Positions 14,618 through 23,720 of a stretch of 39,825 bases of DNA are shown piece after piece; the first letter of the stretch is position 1, and every line of letters begins with the position of its first letter. Source of the DNA: JBCCFW01 sp039029535. GTDB lineage: Bacteria > Acidobacteriota > JBCCFW01. Position numbers and translations under genes: made by a program. The notes under the pieces are model-generated. The model was not told where the DNA came from. It ran no database searches and saw only the letters and a list, made by a program, of their open reading frames with translations. The stretch spans positions 1 through 39,825 of the forward strand of contig JBCCFW010000052.1 of NCBI GenBank assembly GCA_039029535.1, in the 5' to 3' direction.

Positions 14618-17600
14618 GTGACCGCGAGGATTCCCCAGGCCGTGGTCACCGATCCCGCTCCGGAAGAAGGAGCGGGATACATGGTGGCCTCCCAGTCGTC
14701 GGGCGTCCAGCGCAGCGAGTCGGTCGAGTTGGATGCAGCCGTGGGGGCCACCGATTGGCTGCACGAAGCCAGTGCCCCCGGGACGTACTTCAGCTTCTAC
14801 CGTCTCGAGGAAGGCAACTGGATCTTCGTCCGACGCTTCGTCCGAGGGAAGCGGCGGCACGGTGCCTACAACCGCATCGTCGGTCACTGCTTGATCCTCG
14901 ATTCCGTCGTGCTCGACGCCATCCGACGAGATCCCTGGCTCCTGACGGTCAGCAAGTTCCAGCGCGTCTCCAATCGAGACGAGTTCAGCCTGGTTCAATT
15001 GGGTGAAAGCGCCGCTTGCCTGCCTCCGGTCGACCTCGAAGACCTGATCTTGCTCGCGCCGGATGAGTCCATCGAAGCCAGTGATGCGATCGCCGATCGC
15101 CGACGCGCCCGTCTCATCAAGACCTGGGGTCACGAGCAGCTCGTGAGGAGGCTGGCGACGATTCACCGCCTGCTCAGCAAGGGCGAGAGAGTTTGCTTGC
15201 CGCAGGACCCGGATCACGAGTGGCTGACCGCGCTGGCCTGGCACGCCTTGCCACCTCGCGACCGGCTGAACGTCCCCTGGACCACGCACCTCGCCCCACC
15301 GCGAGACAAGTTCCGCCTCGCGACCTCACCAGGCGCACCACCCGTCGGCTGGTCAGGGTACGGAAAGGGAGGGGCGACGTCGGGTGCGGTCTGGCTCGAG
15401 TGGGCGCTCCTCGTCGTGGACGGTGGCGAGACCTTCCGCGATCGATGGGACGGCATGGAGGAGCACGGCCTGTCGTTGCTGGAGCGACCCGATGAGCTCC
15501 AGCGCTACCTGCGTGACGTGCAGGAAGGACTCGTGTTCGTCACGCAGGGTTTCAGCTCTGCGCCGGATCTTGCCGAGCGGGTTCGGAGGATGCTCGATGG
15601 CCGCAAGCCGGAGAGTCTCGATCCCTGGCAAGCGACGGGAAGCCTGTGGTCCTGCGCCGTCGGGACCGCCCGTGCGGAGATGGAGGCAGGGAACGCTCTC
15701 GTCTCCGCCGCTCGGCTGGTGGTCGAGGCTCTCGGCCCACTGCGCCGGTTTCTCCCAGGAGAGGCCTGTCTCGAGCAGCTCCGACGTGCCCAGGGCGCGC
15801 TCGACGCGACGGGTGCGGAGCCGGTGCTCCTCATTCTCGAGATGGTGCAGCAGGCGCTACCCGCCGGCGGAACCGAGGCACACCGTCGTCGATTGTTCGA
15901 GGAGGTGGATGTCGAGGCCGTGATTGCTGCCGTTCCGGTGGGGACGGACGCCATCGGCCTCGGTCCGCTGCTCGAGCTCGCCGTTGGCGTGCTCCGAGAC
16001 GGCGAGAGCGCTCGTGAGCGTGCCAAGAGCTGGCTTCGCGCATTGAGTGGAGTGCCGGGCGTTCTGGGAGCCAGCTCGTCACTGGTGACGGGGCGCTCGC
16101 TCGACGATCTCCGTCCGGCACTGGCCCTGTTCGACGTCGGGACTGAGAACGACACCGAGCTCGCGGCCGACATCGTCGCGGGCCCACTCTCCGAGCTCCT
16201 CGAAACGCCGGGCGTGTTCGAACAGCTCGGTCGAGAGCGCGTCGGTGAGCTCCTGCCATGGACCCGGCGGCATGGAGAGGTCCTGGCGGGTGCCATTGCG
16301 CGCTGGCCCGGGGATGCTGGGCGCCTGGCGGCTGGTGAGCTCCGGGCCTGGCTCGACGACGCGCCGGGCGAGGCACTGCTCGCGGCGAGAGCCTTGCTCG
16401 AGGAGCTGGACAACGCTGACCAACCGGTGCCGGCAGCTACTGGCCTGGCCCGAGCAGTGCACCGCGCTCATCCGAGCGACGAGATCTGGGTGCAGCTCGT
16501 CATCCACGAGGCCACCGCGGTCGACGATCGCGGCACCACCGAGGGAACGCAAGCCCTCGTGAGTTGGCTCTCCGGACAGGCACTTCCGCTCGCCTCTCGA
16601 GCGGAGGTGACGCGATCGGTGTTGACGGCAGTCGAAGGAGCGGCCAGGTCGGGCCGTGTAGGCGAAGCCTTGCGAGTCTTGACCGACCTGGTGCGGCCCG
16701 GGCTGGCGAGCTGTCCCGCCCAGGCAGTGGCGAGCCTGAGCGCCGTCTTGCAGTGCGAGTCGGCGCCGCTGGCCCAGTGGGTTCCGACCCTTCACGAGTC
16801 CACGCGGGAGCTCGGCCAGACTCGCGAAGGACGTCGTCGTGCCTCCCAGCTGCGCCGGCAGCTCATCATGGGCTTGCCCGCTCTCTTGACCAGCGATCCG
16901 TCCCTGGTCGAGCGGACGTCCGAGCTCCTCTCGAGCTTGTCCGAGGACTCGCCCTCGGAGCAGCAGGAGGTGTTGCGTCGTTGGGTGACCGAGGTTCCGG
17001 CCCTGCTGGAGGCCGGTCGTGACGACGTCGTCCGCACGCTGGCCACGGTGACTCGTGAAGGGCATCGCGGACTGCACTACCGCATCCAGGCCGAGATCCT
17101 TCGCTCCGACCTGCGGCGAGGCAGGCTTGGTGAGCGAGAGGCCTTTCTCCAAGCCGACCTGTTGTTGCAGCAGACGGAGATGCCCGACGACGGCCGCCTG
17201 ATCGAGTCCCTCATGCCGGAGTCCTCGTTGGCCCGCTTGCAGTCGTGCTTGGGCGTGCTCACGAGCCTGAGGATGACTCAGACGCTCAAGCATCAGGTCG
17301 AGGAACACGTGCTCGAGCGCGTGCTGGCCGAGCTGGGCGGACGGGCCTGGCACTCGGGAATCGACGTGAAGGCGCTGATGGACCGGCCGGCGGCGCTCGC
17401 TTCCCTGGCGACTCATCTCGGCCGGCACTGGCGTGAGCACCGCGAGACGGCCCGGATCTTCCTGTCCAGTTGCGTGAGCCACTCGTGCACGAACGCGATG
17501 GCTTGCCTTCTCGAGGGCACCGAGCACGCGGGATGGAGAAGAGGTCTTCTCAAGCACCTGATCAAGAGCAATCAAGACTACCTGGTCGTGACCGTGCTCT

Positions 17601-17683
17601 CTCGAGCGAGAGCGTCCGCTTGGAGATTCGAGAGCCTTGCCGAGCCGCTGGAACGAGCAGCGAAGCACGTGGAGTTGAGATGA
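14618..17683 (+). CDS. Large GAP1-like GTPase-associated protein
   Basis: The 1021-residue protein starts at GTG 14618, three bases after the previous stop. The N-terminal ~260 residues (VTDPAPEEGAGYMV, AVGATDWLHE, GAYNRIVGH, WTTHLAPP) form the domain duplicated in the stand-alone copy at 10359-11216. It corresponds by layout to the GAP1-N domain. The following ~750 residues are almost entirely alpha-helical, with Leu/Ala-rich amphipathic helices and no enzyme motif, fitting the GAP1 middle and C-terminal regions. There is no membrane segment. GAP1 proteins are always found next to TRAFAC GTPases, and this gene lies between the two GTPase genes. A scaffold or regulator that reads the GTPase state is the likely role, by analogy only. 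Confidence 0.75.
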   Translation: MTARIPQAVVTDPAPEEGAGYMVASQSSGVQRSESVELDAAVGATDWLHEASAPGTYFSFYRLEEGNWIFVRRFVRGKRRHGAYNRIVGHCLILDSVVLDAIRRDPWLLTVSKFQRVSNRDEFSLVQLGESAACLPPVDLEDLILLAPDESIEASDAIADRRRARLIKTWGHEQLVRRLATIHRLLSKGERVCLPQDPDHEWLTALAWHALPPRDRLNVPWTTHLAPPRDKFRLATSPGAPPVGWSGYGKGGATSGAVWLEWALLVVDGGETFRDRWDGMEEHGLSLLERPDELQRYLRDVQEGLVFVTQGFSSAPDLAERVRRMLDGRKPESLDPWQATGSLWSCAVGTARAEMEAGNALVSAARLVVEALGPLRRFLPGEACLEQLRRAQGALDATGAEPVLLILEMVQQALPAGGTEAHRRRLFEEVDVEAVIAAVPVGTDAIGLGPLLELAVGVLRDGESARERAKSWLRALSGVPGVLGASSSLVTGRSLDDLRPALALFDVGTENDTELAADIVAGPLSELLETPGVFEQLGRERVGELLPWTRRHGEVLAGAIARWPGDAGRLAAGELRAWLDDAPGEALLAARALLEELDNADQPVPAATGLARAVHRAHPSDEIWVQLVIHEATAVDDRGTTEGTQALVSWLSGQALPLASRAEVTRSVLTAVEGAARSGRVGEALRVLTDLVRPGLASCPAQAVASLSAVLQCESAPLAQWVPTLHESTRELGQTREGRRRASQLRRQLIMGLPALLTSDPSLVERTSELLSSLSEDSPSEQQEVLRRWVTEVPALLEAGRDDVVRTLATVTREGHRGLHYRIQAEILRSDLRRGRLGEREAFLQADLLLQQTEMPDDGRLIESLMPESSLARLQSCLGVLTSLRMTQTLKHQVEEHVLERVLAELGGRAWHSGIDVKALMDRPAALASLATHLGRHWREHRETARIFLSSCVSHSCTNAMACLLEGTEHAGWRRGLLKHLIKSNQDYLVVTVLSRARASAWRFESLAEPLERAAKHVELR

Positions 17684-19089
17684 TGGCGCACACTTGGACC
17701 TGCCCAGAGTGCAAGGGGACGATTCGTGGTGAGTCGTGCAACGACTGCACAGTTTTTCGCGATGAGGTCGTCGGGGTTGCGAGGGAGTCTCGGGAGCGAG
17801 AGTCCGTCGATGCTGGAGTCGTCGATCCCGAGTCGATCTCCCCGATGGGCTTGCCAGGGGGGCGAGACGAGCTCCCTGATGCCGAAACGCACGCTGCTCC
17901 CTCCTCCGAGGCATGGCCGGAGCGTGGTTCGTCGATCGAGTCAGGTGAGGCGAGCTCCCACGAAGAGCCAGTCCGGGCAGAGGAAGAGCAGAAGAGAGAG
18001 GGGCAACTGGATGGCGAGGAGCAGATCCGGGTCCTCGTCGACAAGGGGTACGAGCCGATCCTCGTTGCCGGAGTCGGTGGTTGCGGCAAGTCGGAGTTCA
18101 TCCAGCGCTACCTGCTGGAGTCCGAGCGCCATCAGGCACTGCAGAACGAGAACGTCCTGGGAGGGCGACGGGACGAGCGTGGTGCTCGGCCGACCACCGA
18201 GGAGAGGTTCGAGTGGTATCGAGTCGAGGTCGGAGATCGCAAGCAGCTCATCGTGGACGTGGCTGGTGAGCTGTTTCGTCGCACTCGACCGACCGGCGAC
18301 GAGGAACACGAGGTCACGCAGGATCAAATCGAGTTCTTGAGGCAGGTCGCCAAGGACGTGCGCGGCATCGTCTTGATGTTGGATCTCAAGGGCCTTTGGG
18401 ACCAGCGATCCGGTCACTTCGGAGACGTGAACCGCGAGCAGGCCAAGACCCTGGCCTGGATCGTGAAGCTCATCAAGTACTTGCGGGAAGACGACTCGGA
18501 GCCGCCTCCGGTCTTGGGTCTTCACGACCACATCGACATCCAGGCCAACTCGATCAAGAAGAAGCTCGACGTTCCCGTGCTGGTGCTCTTCTCACGCTCC
18601 GACGAGATGACCGAGGAGCAACCGCCGACCGAGAACGAGCCGAGCCGATTTCGCGGGGAGTTGCCCGACGAGCTGCGCACGAGAAAGCGCCGGTGCATCC
18701 GACCTGGTGCAGACTCGCCATTGCTCGTCGGAATTCACTGCGCACCGCGGTTGCACGGAACGCTCCTGCGACACGTTCGCTACTTCCGCTACGACTTCAG
18801 CCAGTCGCTCGCGGTGGATCCGGCGACCTCGAAGCACGTGCCGGACAGCAGTTGCGGCGTGCTGCTCAACATGGAGTGGCTGTGGTCGCGCGCGACCCGT
18901 GCCGGCGGCTTCATGACGACGTCGCGCTGGTTGGCCCTGGAGAAAGCTCTCGACTGTCTCCGGCCTTGGCGGCTGTCGCGCTGGTCGCGGCTTCCCGAGC
19001 CGGAGAAGGCGGACCCATCGCCGAGACCGTGCTTGTCGCCGAGTTCTCCGACTCCAGCGGGTGAGGCGCTCGAGGAGGTCGTGCGATGA
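17680..19089 (+). CDS. Zinc-ribbon GTPase (double-GTPase system, DO-GTPase1-like)
   Basis: Start at ATG 17680 overlaps the previous stop (ATGA) and gives 469 residues; the frame is open upstream but overlaps the GAP1-like gene. A zinc ribbon opens the protein (C8, C11, C20, C23). An acidic, probably unstructured segment (30-120) follows, then the GTPase core: EPILVAGVGGCGKS (G1 at 131-138), LIVDVAGELF (G3 DVAG at 193-196) and VLVLFSRSDEM at the G4 position (SRSD at 305-308, with Arg in place of the usual middle residues of NKxD). VLMLDLKGLWD is the strand after switch II. The C-terminus is basic and Pro-rich. The order ribbon, linker, GTPase matches the first GTPase, but the cores are not close copies. 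With the GAP1-like proteins it makes a double-GTPase set. Confidence 0.8.
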   Translation: MMAHTWTCPECKGTIRGESCNDCTVFRDEVVGVARESRERESVDAGVVDPESISPMGLPGGRDELPDAETHAAPSSEAWPERGSSIESGEASSHEEPVRAEEEQKREGQLDGEEQIRVLVDKGYEPILVAGVGGCGKSEFIQRYLLESERHQALQNENVLGGRRDERGARPTTEERFEWYRVEVGDRKQLIVDVAGELFRRTRPTGDEEHEVTQDQIEFLRQVAKDVRGIVLMLDLKGLWDQRSGHFGDVNREQAKTLAWIVKLIKYLREDDSEPPPVLGLHDHIDIQANSIKKKLDVPVLVLFSRSDEMTEEQPPTENEPSRFRGELPDELRTRKRRCIRPGADSPLLVGIHCAPRLHGTLLRHVRYFRYDFSQSLAVDPATSKHVPDSSCGVLLNMEWLWSRATRAGGFMTTSRWLALEKALDCLRPWRLSRWSRLPEPEKADPSPRPCLSPSSPTPAGEALEEVVR

Positions 19090-20852
19090 GCACGCGTCCC
19101 CAAGCTCCTGGCGTTCCCGTGGCCACTTGGCTGCTCGCGGCTCTTGCCGCGGCCATTGGTGTCGGGGCGGGCCTCGCGACCGTCCGTGGGCGTTCGCAGG
19201 TCGGCGAAACATCGACGTTGGTCGACGGCGTCATCGTGAGAACGCCACGAGTGGAATCTCTCGAGAGACGCTGGGTGGCGACGGCCTTCCCCGAGGAGCG
19301 CCCTGACTCGGCCGACACGTGTCTCGTTGCCCCTGAGGGTCCGTTGGCCTGCCTGGAAGGCCTCGACGGTCTGTCTCCCGTGGAAGAGGGGGCCGTGTCA
19401 GAAGCCCTGAGGCATCAGGGAAACGGCAAGCATCAGGTGGCCGAGTCCGTGCTGGCGAGTGTCGTTCGGGAGGACCCTGACCGCTGGTTGTCGCCGCTCG
19501 TCTTGGGGATGTTGCTCTCCCGCAACGGCAAGGCGGCCGAAGCGGAGAGGATGCTCGACCAGTGTCTCGAGCGTCTTCCGACACGTGCGATTCTCGATGC
19601 TGCTCACGCGAACGAGAAGACGGCAAGCCAAGAGCTTCACCTCGTGCAGGCGGCGATTCATGCCTATCACGCACGAGGGAGAATTCAGTTGCTCGATGCT
19701 CCGTCCAAGGCTCCCCCTTGGATCTCCCTGAAGAACCCCATCGGCTCTCTCAAGCTCCTCGCCAACGACGGTCGGGTCGGGATGTTCGACGAACAGCCCA
19801 CCTGGACCGAGCTGACGATCGCGGCGCCCGGCTGTCAGCCCACCCAGGGGTCACTGCGCTCCTACGATCTCTACAACAACCTCCTCGTCGCTTACATGCT
19901 CAAGACGGACTACCACGACACCTGGGCAGAGCGAGAGGAGGAGTTCGCCCGAGAGGACCTGTCCGACCCGCTGATCAATCCGTTGCTGAGCATCTTGCGT
20001 CACCTGTCTGACCGGGAGAACTGGAAGGTGGAGCGAGAGCACCTGGTTTGGGCCGTCTCGAACGCAGAGCGCCTGTTGAAGGTGGGGCCTGCCCCGCGCG
20101 ATGCTCGCCTGAGTTTCAATCTCTTGGTGCTTCTCGAGCAGGTCGATGAGTTCGCTCCGGACGATGCGACACGGGAGGGCCTCGAGAGACGAAGAGAGCA
20201 ACTCACGATCGAGGTCGCCAACGGCTTCGAACGGTTGACCTCTGACGAGCGTCACAAGGTAGCGCCGTTGCTGGCACGGCGGCAGCTGATGGCTGCCGTG
20301 GAGGGGAAGGACGACCTGCGTCTCGACGACGAGGTGGTGATGGCTCTCCCAGGCGACCAGGCCGAAGTCGCTCGACGTCTGACGTGGAGCCTGTCTCATC
20401 GGGGACGCCTCCGGGAGATGCTTGCGAAAGGGAGGCTCGATGAGGAGCTCGCTCAGTCGGCCACAGAGGCCTCTCTCGGGAGCGAAGCGACCGCCGAGTG
20501 GTCGTCGGCCCTCCGTCGAGACCTGGCCGTGTCGACTGCAGCTCGGGTTTCGGTCGAGACGGATCCTGACGTGCAGGCCCGGCTCATTCATCATGCGAGA
20601 GGCCTTCTCTCTCCAGAAGATCGCGTGCCCGAGAGCGTTCAGGCGGCCTCGGCTTCGTTCTCCCTCGCACGACGGCTGCACTGGGAGGTTCGATCCCTGG
20701 CTGAGGCTGAGAGAGCCCCCGTGCTCGTGGGCGGCGCTTGCTTCGTGATGATGGCCTGGCTTCTCGGCCGCTTGCGGACTCAGCTCCTGCGTCGACGGGC
20801 CCTCTTCGCCTCCTACTATCGTGCAGAGCTCGACTGGAAGAGACGACGGTAG
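19086..20852 (+). CDS. Membrane protein with TPR-like region
   Basis: The 588-residue protein has a membrane helix at residues 10-32 (PVATWLLAALAAAIGVGAG) and another near the C-terminus (about 544-561, APVLVGGACFVMMAWLLG), followed by a basic tail. The ~500 residues between them would lie on one side of the membrane. Residues about 125-200 look like tetratricopeptide repeats (VAESVLASVVREDPDRWL, AEAERMLDQCLERLP), and the remainder is helical and charged. The start overlaps the GTPase stop by ATGA and the stop lies three bases before the SEDS gene. It is likely a membrane adaptor joining the GTPase/GAP1 part to the cell-wall synthase part. I do not recognise a named family. Confidence 0.65.
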   Translation: MSTRPQAPGVPVATWLLAALAAAIGVGAGLATVRGRSQVGETSTLVDGVIVRTPRVESLERRWVATAFPEERPDSADTCLVAPEGPLACLEGLDGLSPVEEGAVSEALRHQGNGKHQVAESVLASVVREDPDRWLSPLVLGMLLSRNGKAAEAERMLDQCLERLPTRAILDAAHANEKTASQELHLVQAAIHAYHARGRIQLLDAPSKAPPWISLKNPIGSLKLLANDGRVGMFDEQPTWTELTIAAPGCQPTQGSLRSYDLYNNLLVAYMLKTDYHDTWAEREEEFAREDLSDPLINPLLSILRHLSDRENWKVEREHLVWAVSNAERLLKVGPAPRDARLSFNLLVLLEQVDEFAPDDATREGLERRREQLTIEVANGFERLTSDERHKVAPLLARRQLMAAVEGKDDLRLDDEVVMALPGDQAEVARRLTWSLSHRGRLREMLAKGRLDEELAQSATEASLGSEATAEWSSALRRDLAVSTAARVSVETDPDVQARLIHHARGLLSPEDRVPESVQAASASFSLARRLHWEVRSLAEAERAPVLVGGACFVMMAWLLGRLRTQLLRRRALFASYYRAELDWKRRR

Positions 20853-20855
20853 GGC

Positions 20856-23720
20856 ATGTGGCTCTTCTTCATGGGCGTGCTGCTGGCGGCCTGGGCATGC
20901 CTGCGGCTCTCGTCACGGTCGGTCAACCTGCCGGCCGGGGCGGCCGAGCACGTCATGGCCTTCCTGCTGCCGGCGCTCTGGCTCCTGGGCACCCTCTTGC
21001 TGATCGAGAAGGACGGCACGCGCGTGCGGTTCGCCCTGGTCGGGCTGGGCTTCGACGAGCAGGCGAGTGATCCGGGTGCCGTCACCATCGGGGGTGATCG
21101 TCGAGAGCACGATGTCTGGGTCGACTCGATTCCAGCGCGCCACGGGGGCCCGGAGCGAACAGAAGACGGCGAGGAAGCAGCGCGGGGAGACTGCGACGAC
21201 GGCCGCGACTCCCCTCACGACTCCGACCGACTGGTCGACTGTGAGGATCCGGACTGCTCGGCCGATCCAGCCTGCACTCGGGTCGGCGTTCTCGAGGCCG
21301 GGGATGGCTCCTTCACCCTGAAGCTGCCCGACGCACCGGCAGTGGGGGTCCTGGGACGAGGTCCGACCGACTTGGTCTCCGGCGTCGCGCTGGAGGATGG
21401 GGACGTGTTGAGCCTCGGTGGTGACGAGTGGACTCATCGCTGGGACGGTCGTCGTCACTCGTTTCTCAGTCGATTGGACGGTCACCAGCTCGAGATTCCG
21501 CCTCGCATGACGTCGCTCCCGATCCTCGGGTGGGAGCGAGAGGTGAGCCGACCGTTGTCCGTCGCGCGGCGCACGCACCCCGTCGACTGGCTTCGCACCG
21601 GCGGCCAGTCCAATGGAGAGAGGCAGCTACGAAGCTTCCTCTACTTCGATGCCTCCGCAGAACCGGGGAGCGACCTGCGGCTGGCATTCCTCGATCCGGA
21701 CTTGTCCCTGGCTCGCCGGGGGGAATCGATCCCTCGAGTCGAGAAGGTCACCTTGCGAGACGGTGAGCGCCTCAACGTGATGGCCTTGCCACGAGCCGGC
21801 TCCGGGGACTTCTTGGACGGGGGGGTACGCGATCAGAGGAGCTTTCGCGTCTACTCGGCCGAACGCTCGGTCATGCTCCACTTCGATACGCCGGAGATTC
21901 ACGTCTTCACTTGGGCCGAGCTGGCCGAGTTGAGCCTTCATCGCGATCGCGACGTCTTCGAGATCCACGTCGACACGGGCTTCGGACAGCTTGCGCGTGC
22001 GAGCATCTCCTTCGATGCTGCCTCACGACAGGTGGGTGGGGAGGCTTTTGCCGTCCTCGAGCTCCCCAGTGCCTGGCGTGACGCGACGCCGCTGGCGGGT
22101 CAGAAGTTTCGGCACGTGTCTCCGCGAGGCGTGCGCTCCGTCCAGTTGGGAGAGCCCTTCTGGCTGGGCGAGAGACACCGAGCTGCCTTGCAGGTCGACG
22201 TGTTGTCTCCGCCCACCTGGTTGGGGCTGCTGGGCGTGGTTCTCGCCATCGTCAAGGCAGCCACCAGTGCGGCGTTGCGCGTGAGCCGAGGAGGGGTCTT
22301 GGTGCTGGCGAGCGTCGAGTTCCTGCTGGCGCTGCGCGTCGTGCTCGGGGTTCGCGTGCATTCCATGCCTCCTTTCTCCGAGGAAGCTCGCCTGCTCGCC
22401 CTCATCGCTTGGGGCGTCGTCCCCTGGGTTCTTCTCGCTGCATCCCTGGGGATTCGGCATCAGGCCGAAGAGATCGGCCGGACCTGGCATGCCGCCGTCG
22501 GCCTCCTCACGGCCGGTCTGGTCCTTGCGGGGACCTGGTCCTGGGTGCTGCAAGAGGAGGGCTTGGTGCGGATGGCGTGGCTGGGGTGCATCGGATTGGG
22601 CATGGTCGTCCCGGTCCTTCGCTGGGCCTGGCGATGGTGCTTCGAGTCCGAGCAAGGATTCGAGCTCGCCGAACGACTCCGGGGAGCGCCCCAGTGGGTC
22701 GGCCTCACCGCCTGGACCGTCGCTGCGTTGGCCTGGGTCGCCATTCGCGTCGTGCTTGCTCTCTCCGGGATCAAGGAGGCCGTTCAACTCGGAGGTGGCA
22801 CTCGCCTGGCGCTGAGCATCATTCACGTTCCGGTGTTGATCGGCTTGACCGTCTTCCTGTTCAAGGCGGCCGCGCGCGACCTGGAGGAGCGCGGTCGGCC
22901 GGGCTGGTTCGTCGCGGGCGGCTTGCTCTTCTTGATCGCCGGTCCCTGGGGGTTGGTGAGCGTCCTCACGAACGATCTCGGCCTGGCTCTGATGAACGTG
23001 CCGGTCTTGCTGGTGGCCCTGGCCGTCTTCGGCTTGCGAGCACGCTCGAGCGACGCGATCGGGACGAGGGCTTGGACCGTGATTCCGGTTGCCGCCTTGG
23101 CGGTCTACCTGGCGTGCGCCGTTCTTCCCTTCGGCTCTCGCATCGTGGTCGCGATGGTAGGGAACGACACCGAGCTGCTCTGGGAGCGCAACTACTTGAG
23201 AGTCTTGGGCCATGCCTACCCCGAACGACTGACCGATGTCGGAACGAAGTCGAGTGAAGAGTTGGCGATCATGACCGAGGTGATGTCGGTCTACTCGTCG
23301 GGACCGGCGGGAGGACGAGGTCATGGCCGCTCCGAGCTGAGTCCCCACGTCAAGGCGACGGCCCTGCGCGAGCACGTTCCGATCGTGTTCATCACGTCCG
23401 AGTGGGGTCTGCTGGGTTCCTTGGGCGTGATGCTTGCTCAGCTCGTCCTGGCGGCGACCTTCTGCTTCGCGCCCTGGCGAGGCCTCGGCCAGGCCCAAGC
23501 TTCCGGTGAGATGGGGGCCATCGCCGCTTGCCTGGGGGGACTGACCATCGGAGTGCCGAGCCTGTTGATGTTGGCCGCCAATCACGGTCTCGGTCTCTTC
23601 ACGGGCAAGAACGCCTACTTGCTAGGCCTCGACTCCGCCGGTGACGTGATCGAGCTCGTGGTTCTCGCCGTGCTCACCTTGGGAGCCGCAGCAGTGGCTC
23701 GTGATCGGGAACCGGCATGA
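20856..23720 (+). CDS. FHA-like / SEDS (FtsW-RodA-like) multi-pass membrane protein
   Basis: The 954-residue protein starts with two membrane helices (residues 2-18 and 33-50). An FHA-like module follows: VTIGGDRREHDVWV, IPARH in the place of the usual SRxH segment, and LEDGDVLSLGGDEW at its end. A Cys/Asp segment with C113, C129, C134 and C140 (CDDGRDSPHDSDRLVDCEDP) is inserted in the module and resembles calcium-binding motifs of secreted proteins. A soluble beta-rich part extends to about residue 440. Roughly twelve membrane helices follow. The last third matches SEDS polymerases: GGRGHGRS, then EHVPIVFITSEWGLLG (usual form TDFIFAVIGEELGLLG) and a final ANHGLGLFTGKNAYLLGL. SEDS proteins polymerise peptidoglycan glycan strands with a partner PBP, which is the next gene. 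The conserved Asp of TDFIF is not evident, so activity is uncertain. Confidence 0.72.
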   Translation: MWLFFMGVLLAAWACLRLSSRSVNLPAGAAEHVMAFLLPALWLLGTLLLIEKDGTRVRFALVGLGFDEQASDPGAVTIGGDRREHDVWVDSIPARHGGPERTEDGEEAARGDCDDGRDSPHDSDRLVDCEDPDCSADPACTRVGVLEAGDGSFTLKLPDAPAVGVLGRGPTDLVSGVALEDGDVLSLGGDEWTHRWDGRRHSFLSRLDGHQLEIPPRMTSLPILGWEREVSRPLSVARRTHPVDWLRTGGQSNGERQLRSFLYFDASAEPGSDLRLAFLDPDLSLARRGESIPRVEKVTLRDGERLNVMALPRAGSGDFLDGGVRDQRSFRVYSAERSVMLHFDTPEIHVFTWAELAELSLHRDRDVFEIHVDTGFGQLARASISFDAASRQVGGEAFAVLELPSAWRDATPLAGQKFRHVSPRGVRSVQLGEPFWLGERHRAALQVDVLSPPTWLGLLGVVLAIVKAATSAALRVSRGGVLVLASVEFLLALRVVLGVRVHSMPPFSEEARLLALIAWGVVPWVLLAASLGIRHQAEEIGRTWHAAVGLLTAGLVLAGTWSWVLQEEGLVRMAWLGCIGLGMVVPVLRWAWRWCFESEQGFELAERLRGAPQWVGLTAWTVAALAWVAIRVVLALSGIKEAVQLGGGTRLALSIIHVPVLIGLTVFLFKAAARDLEERGRPGWFVAGGLLFLIAGPWGLVSVLTNDLGLALMNVPVLLVALAVFGLRARSSDAIGTRAWTVIPVAALAVYLACAVLPFGSRIVVAMVGNDTELLWERNYLRVLGHAYPERLTDVGTKSSEELAIMTEVMSVYSSGPAGGRGHGRSELSPHVKATALREHVPIVFITSEWGLLGSLGVMLAQLVLAATFCFAPWRGLGQAQASGEMGAIAACLGGLTIGVPSLLMLAANHGLGLFTGKNAYLLGLDSAGDVIELVVLAVLTLGAAAVARDREPA

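Noticed and set aside
16079..17914. Minus-strand frame of about 610 codons within the large GAP1-like gene
   Set aside because: It is antisense, without any motif, and conflicts with the coupled plus-strand operon.
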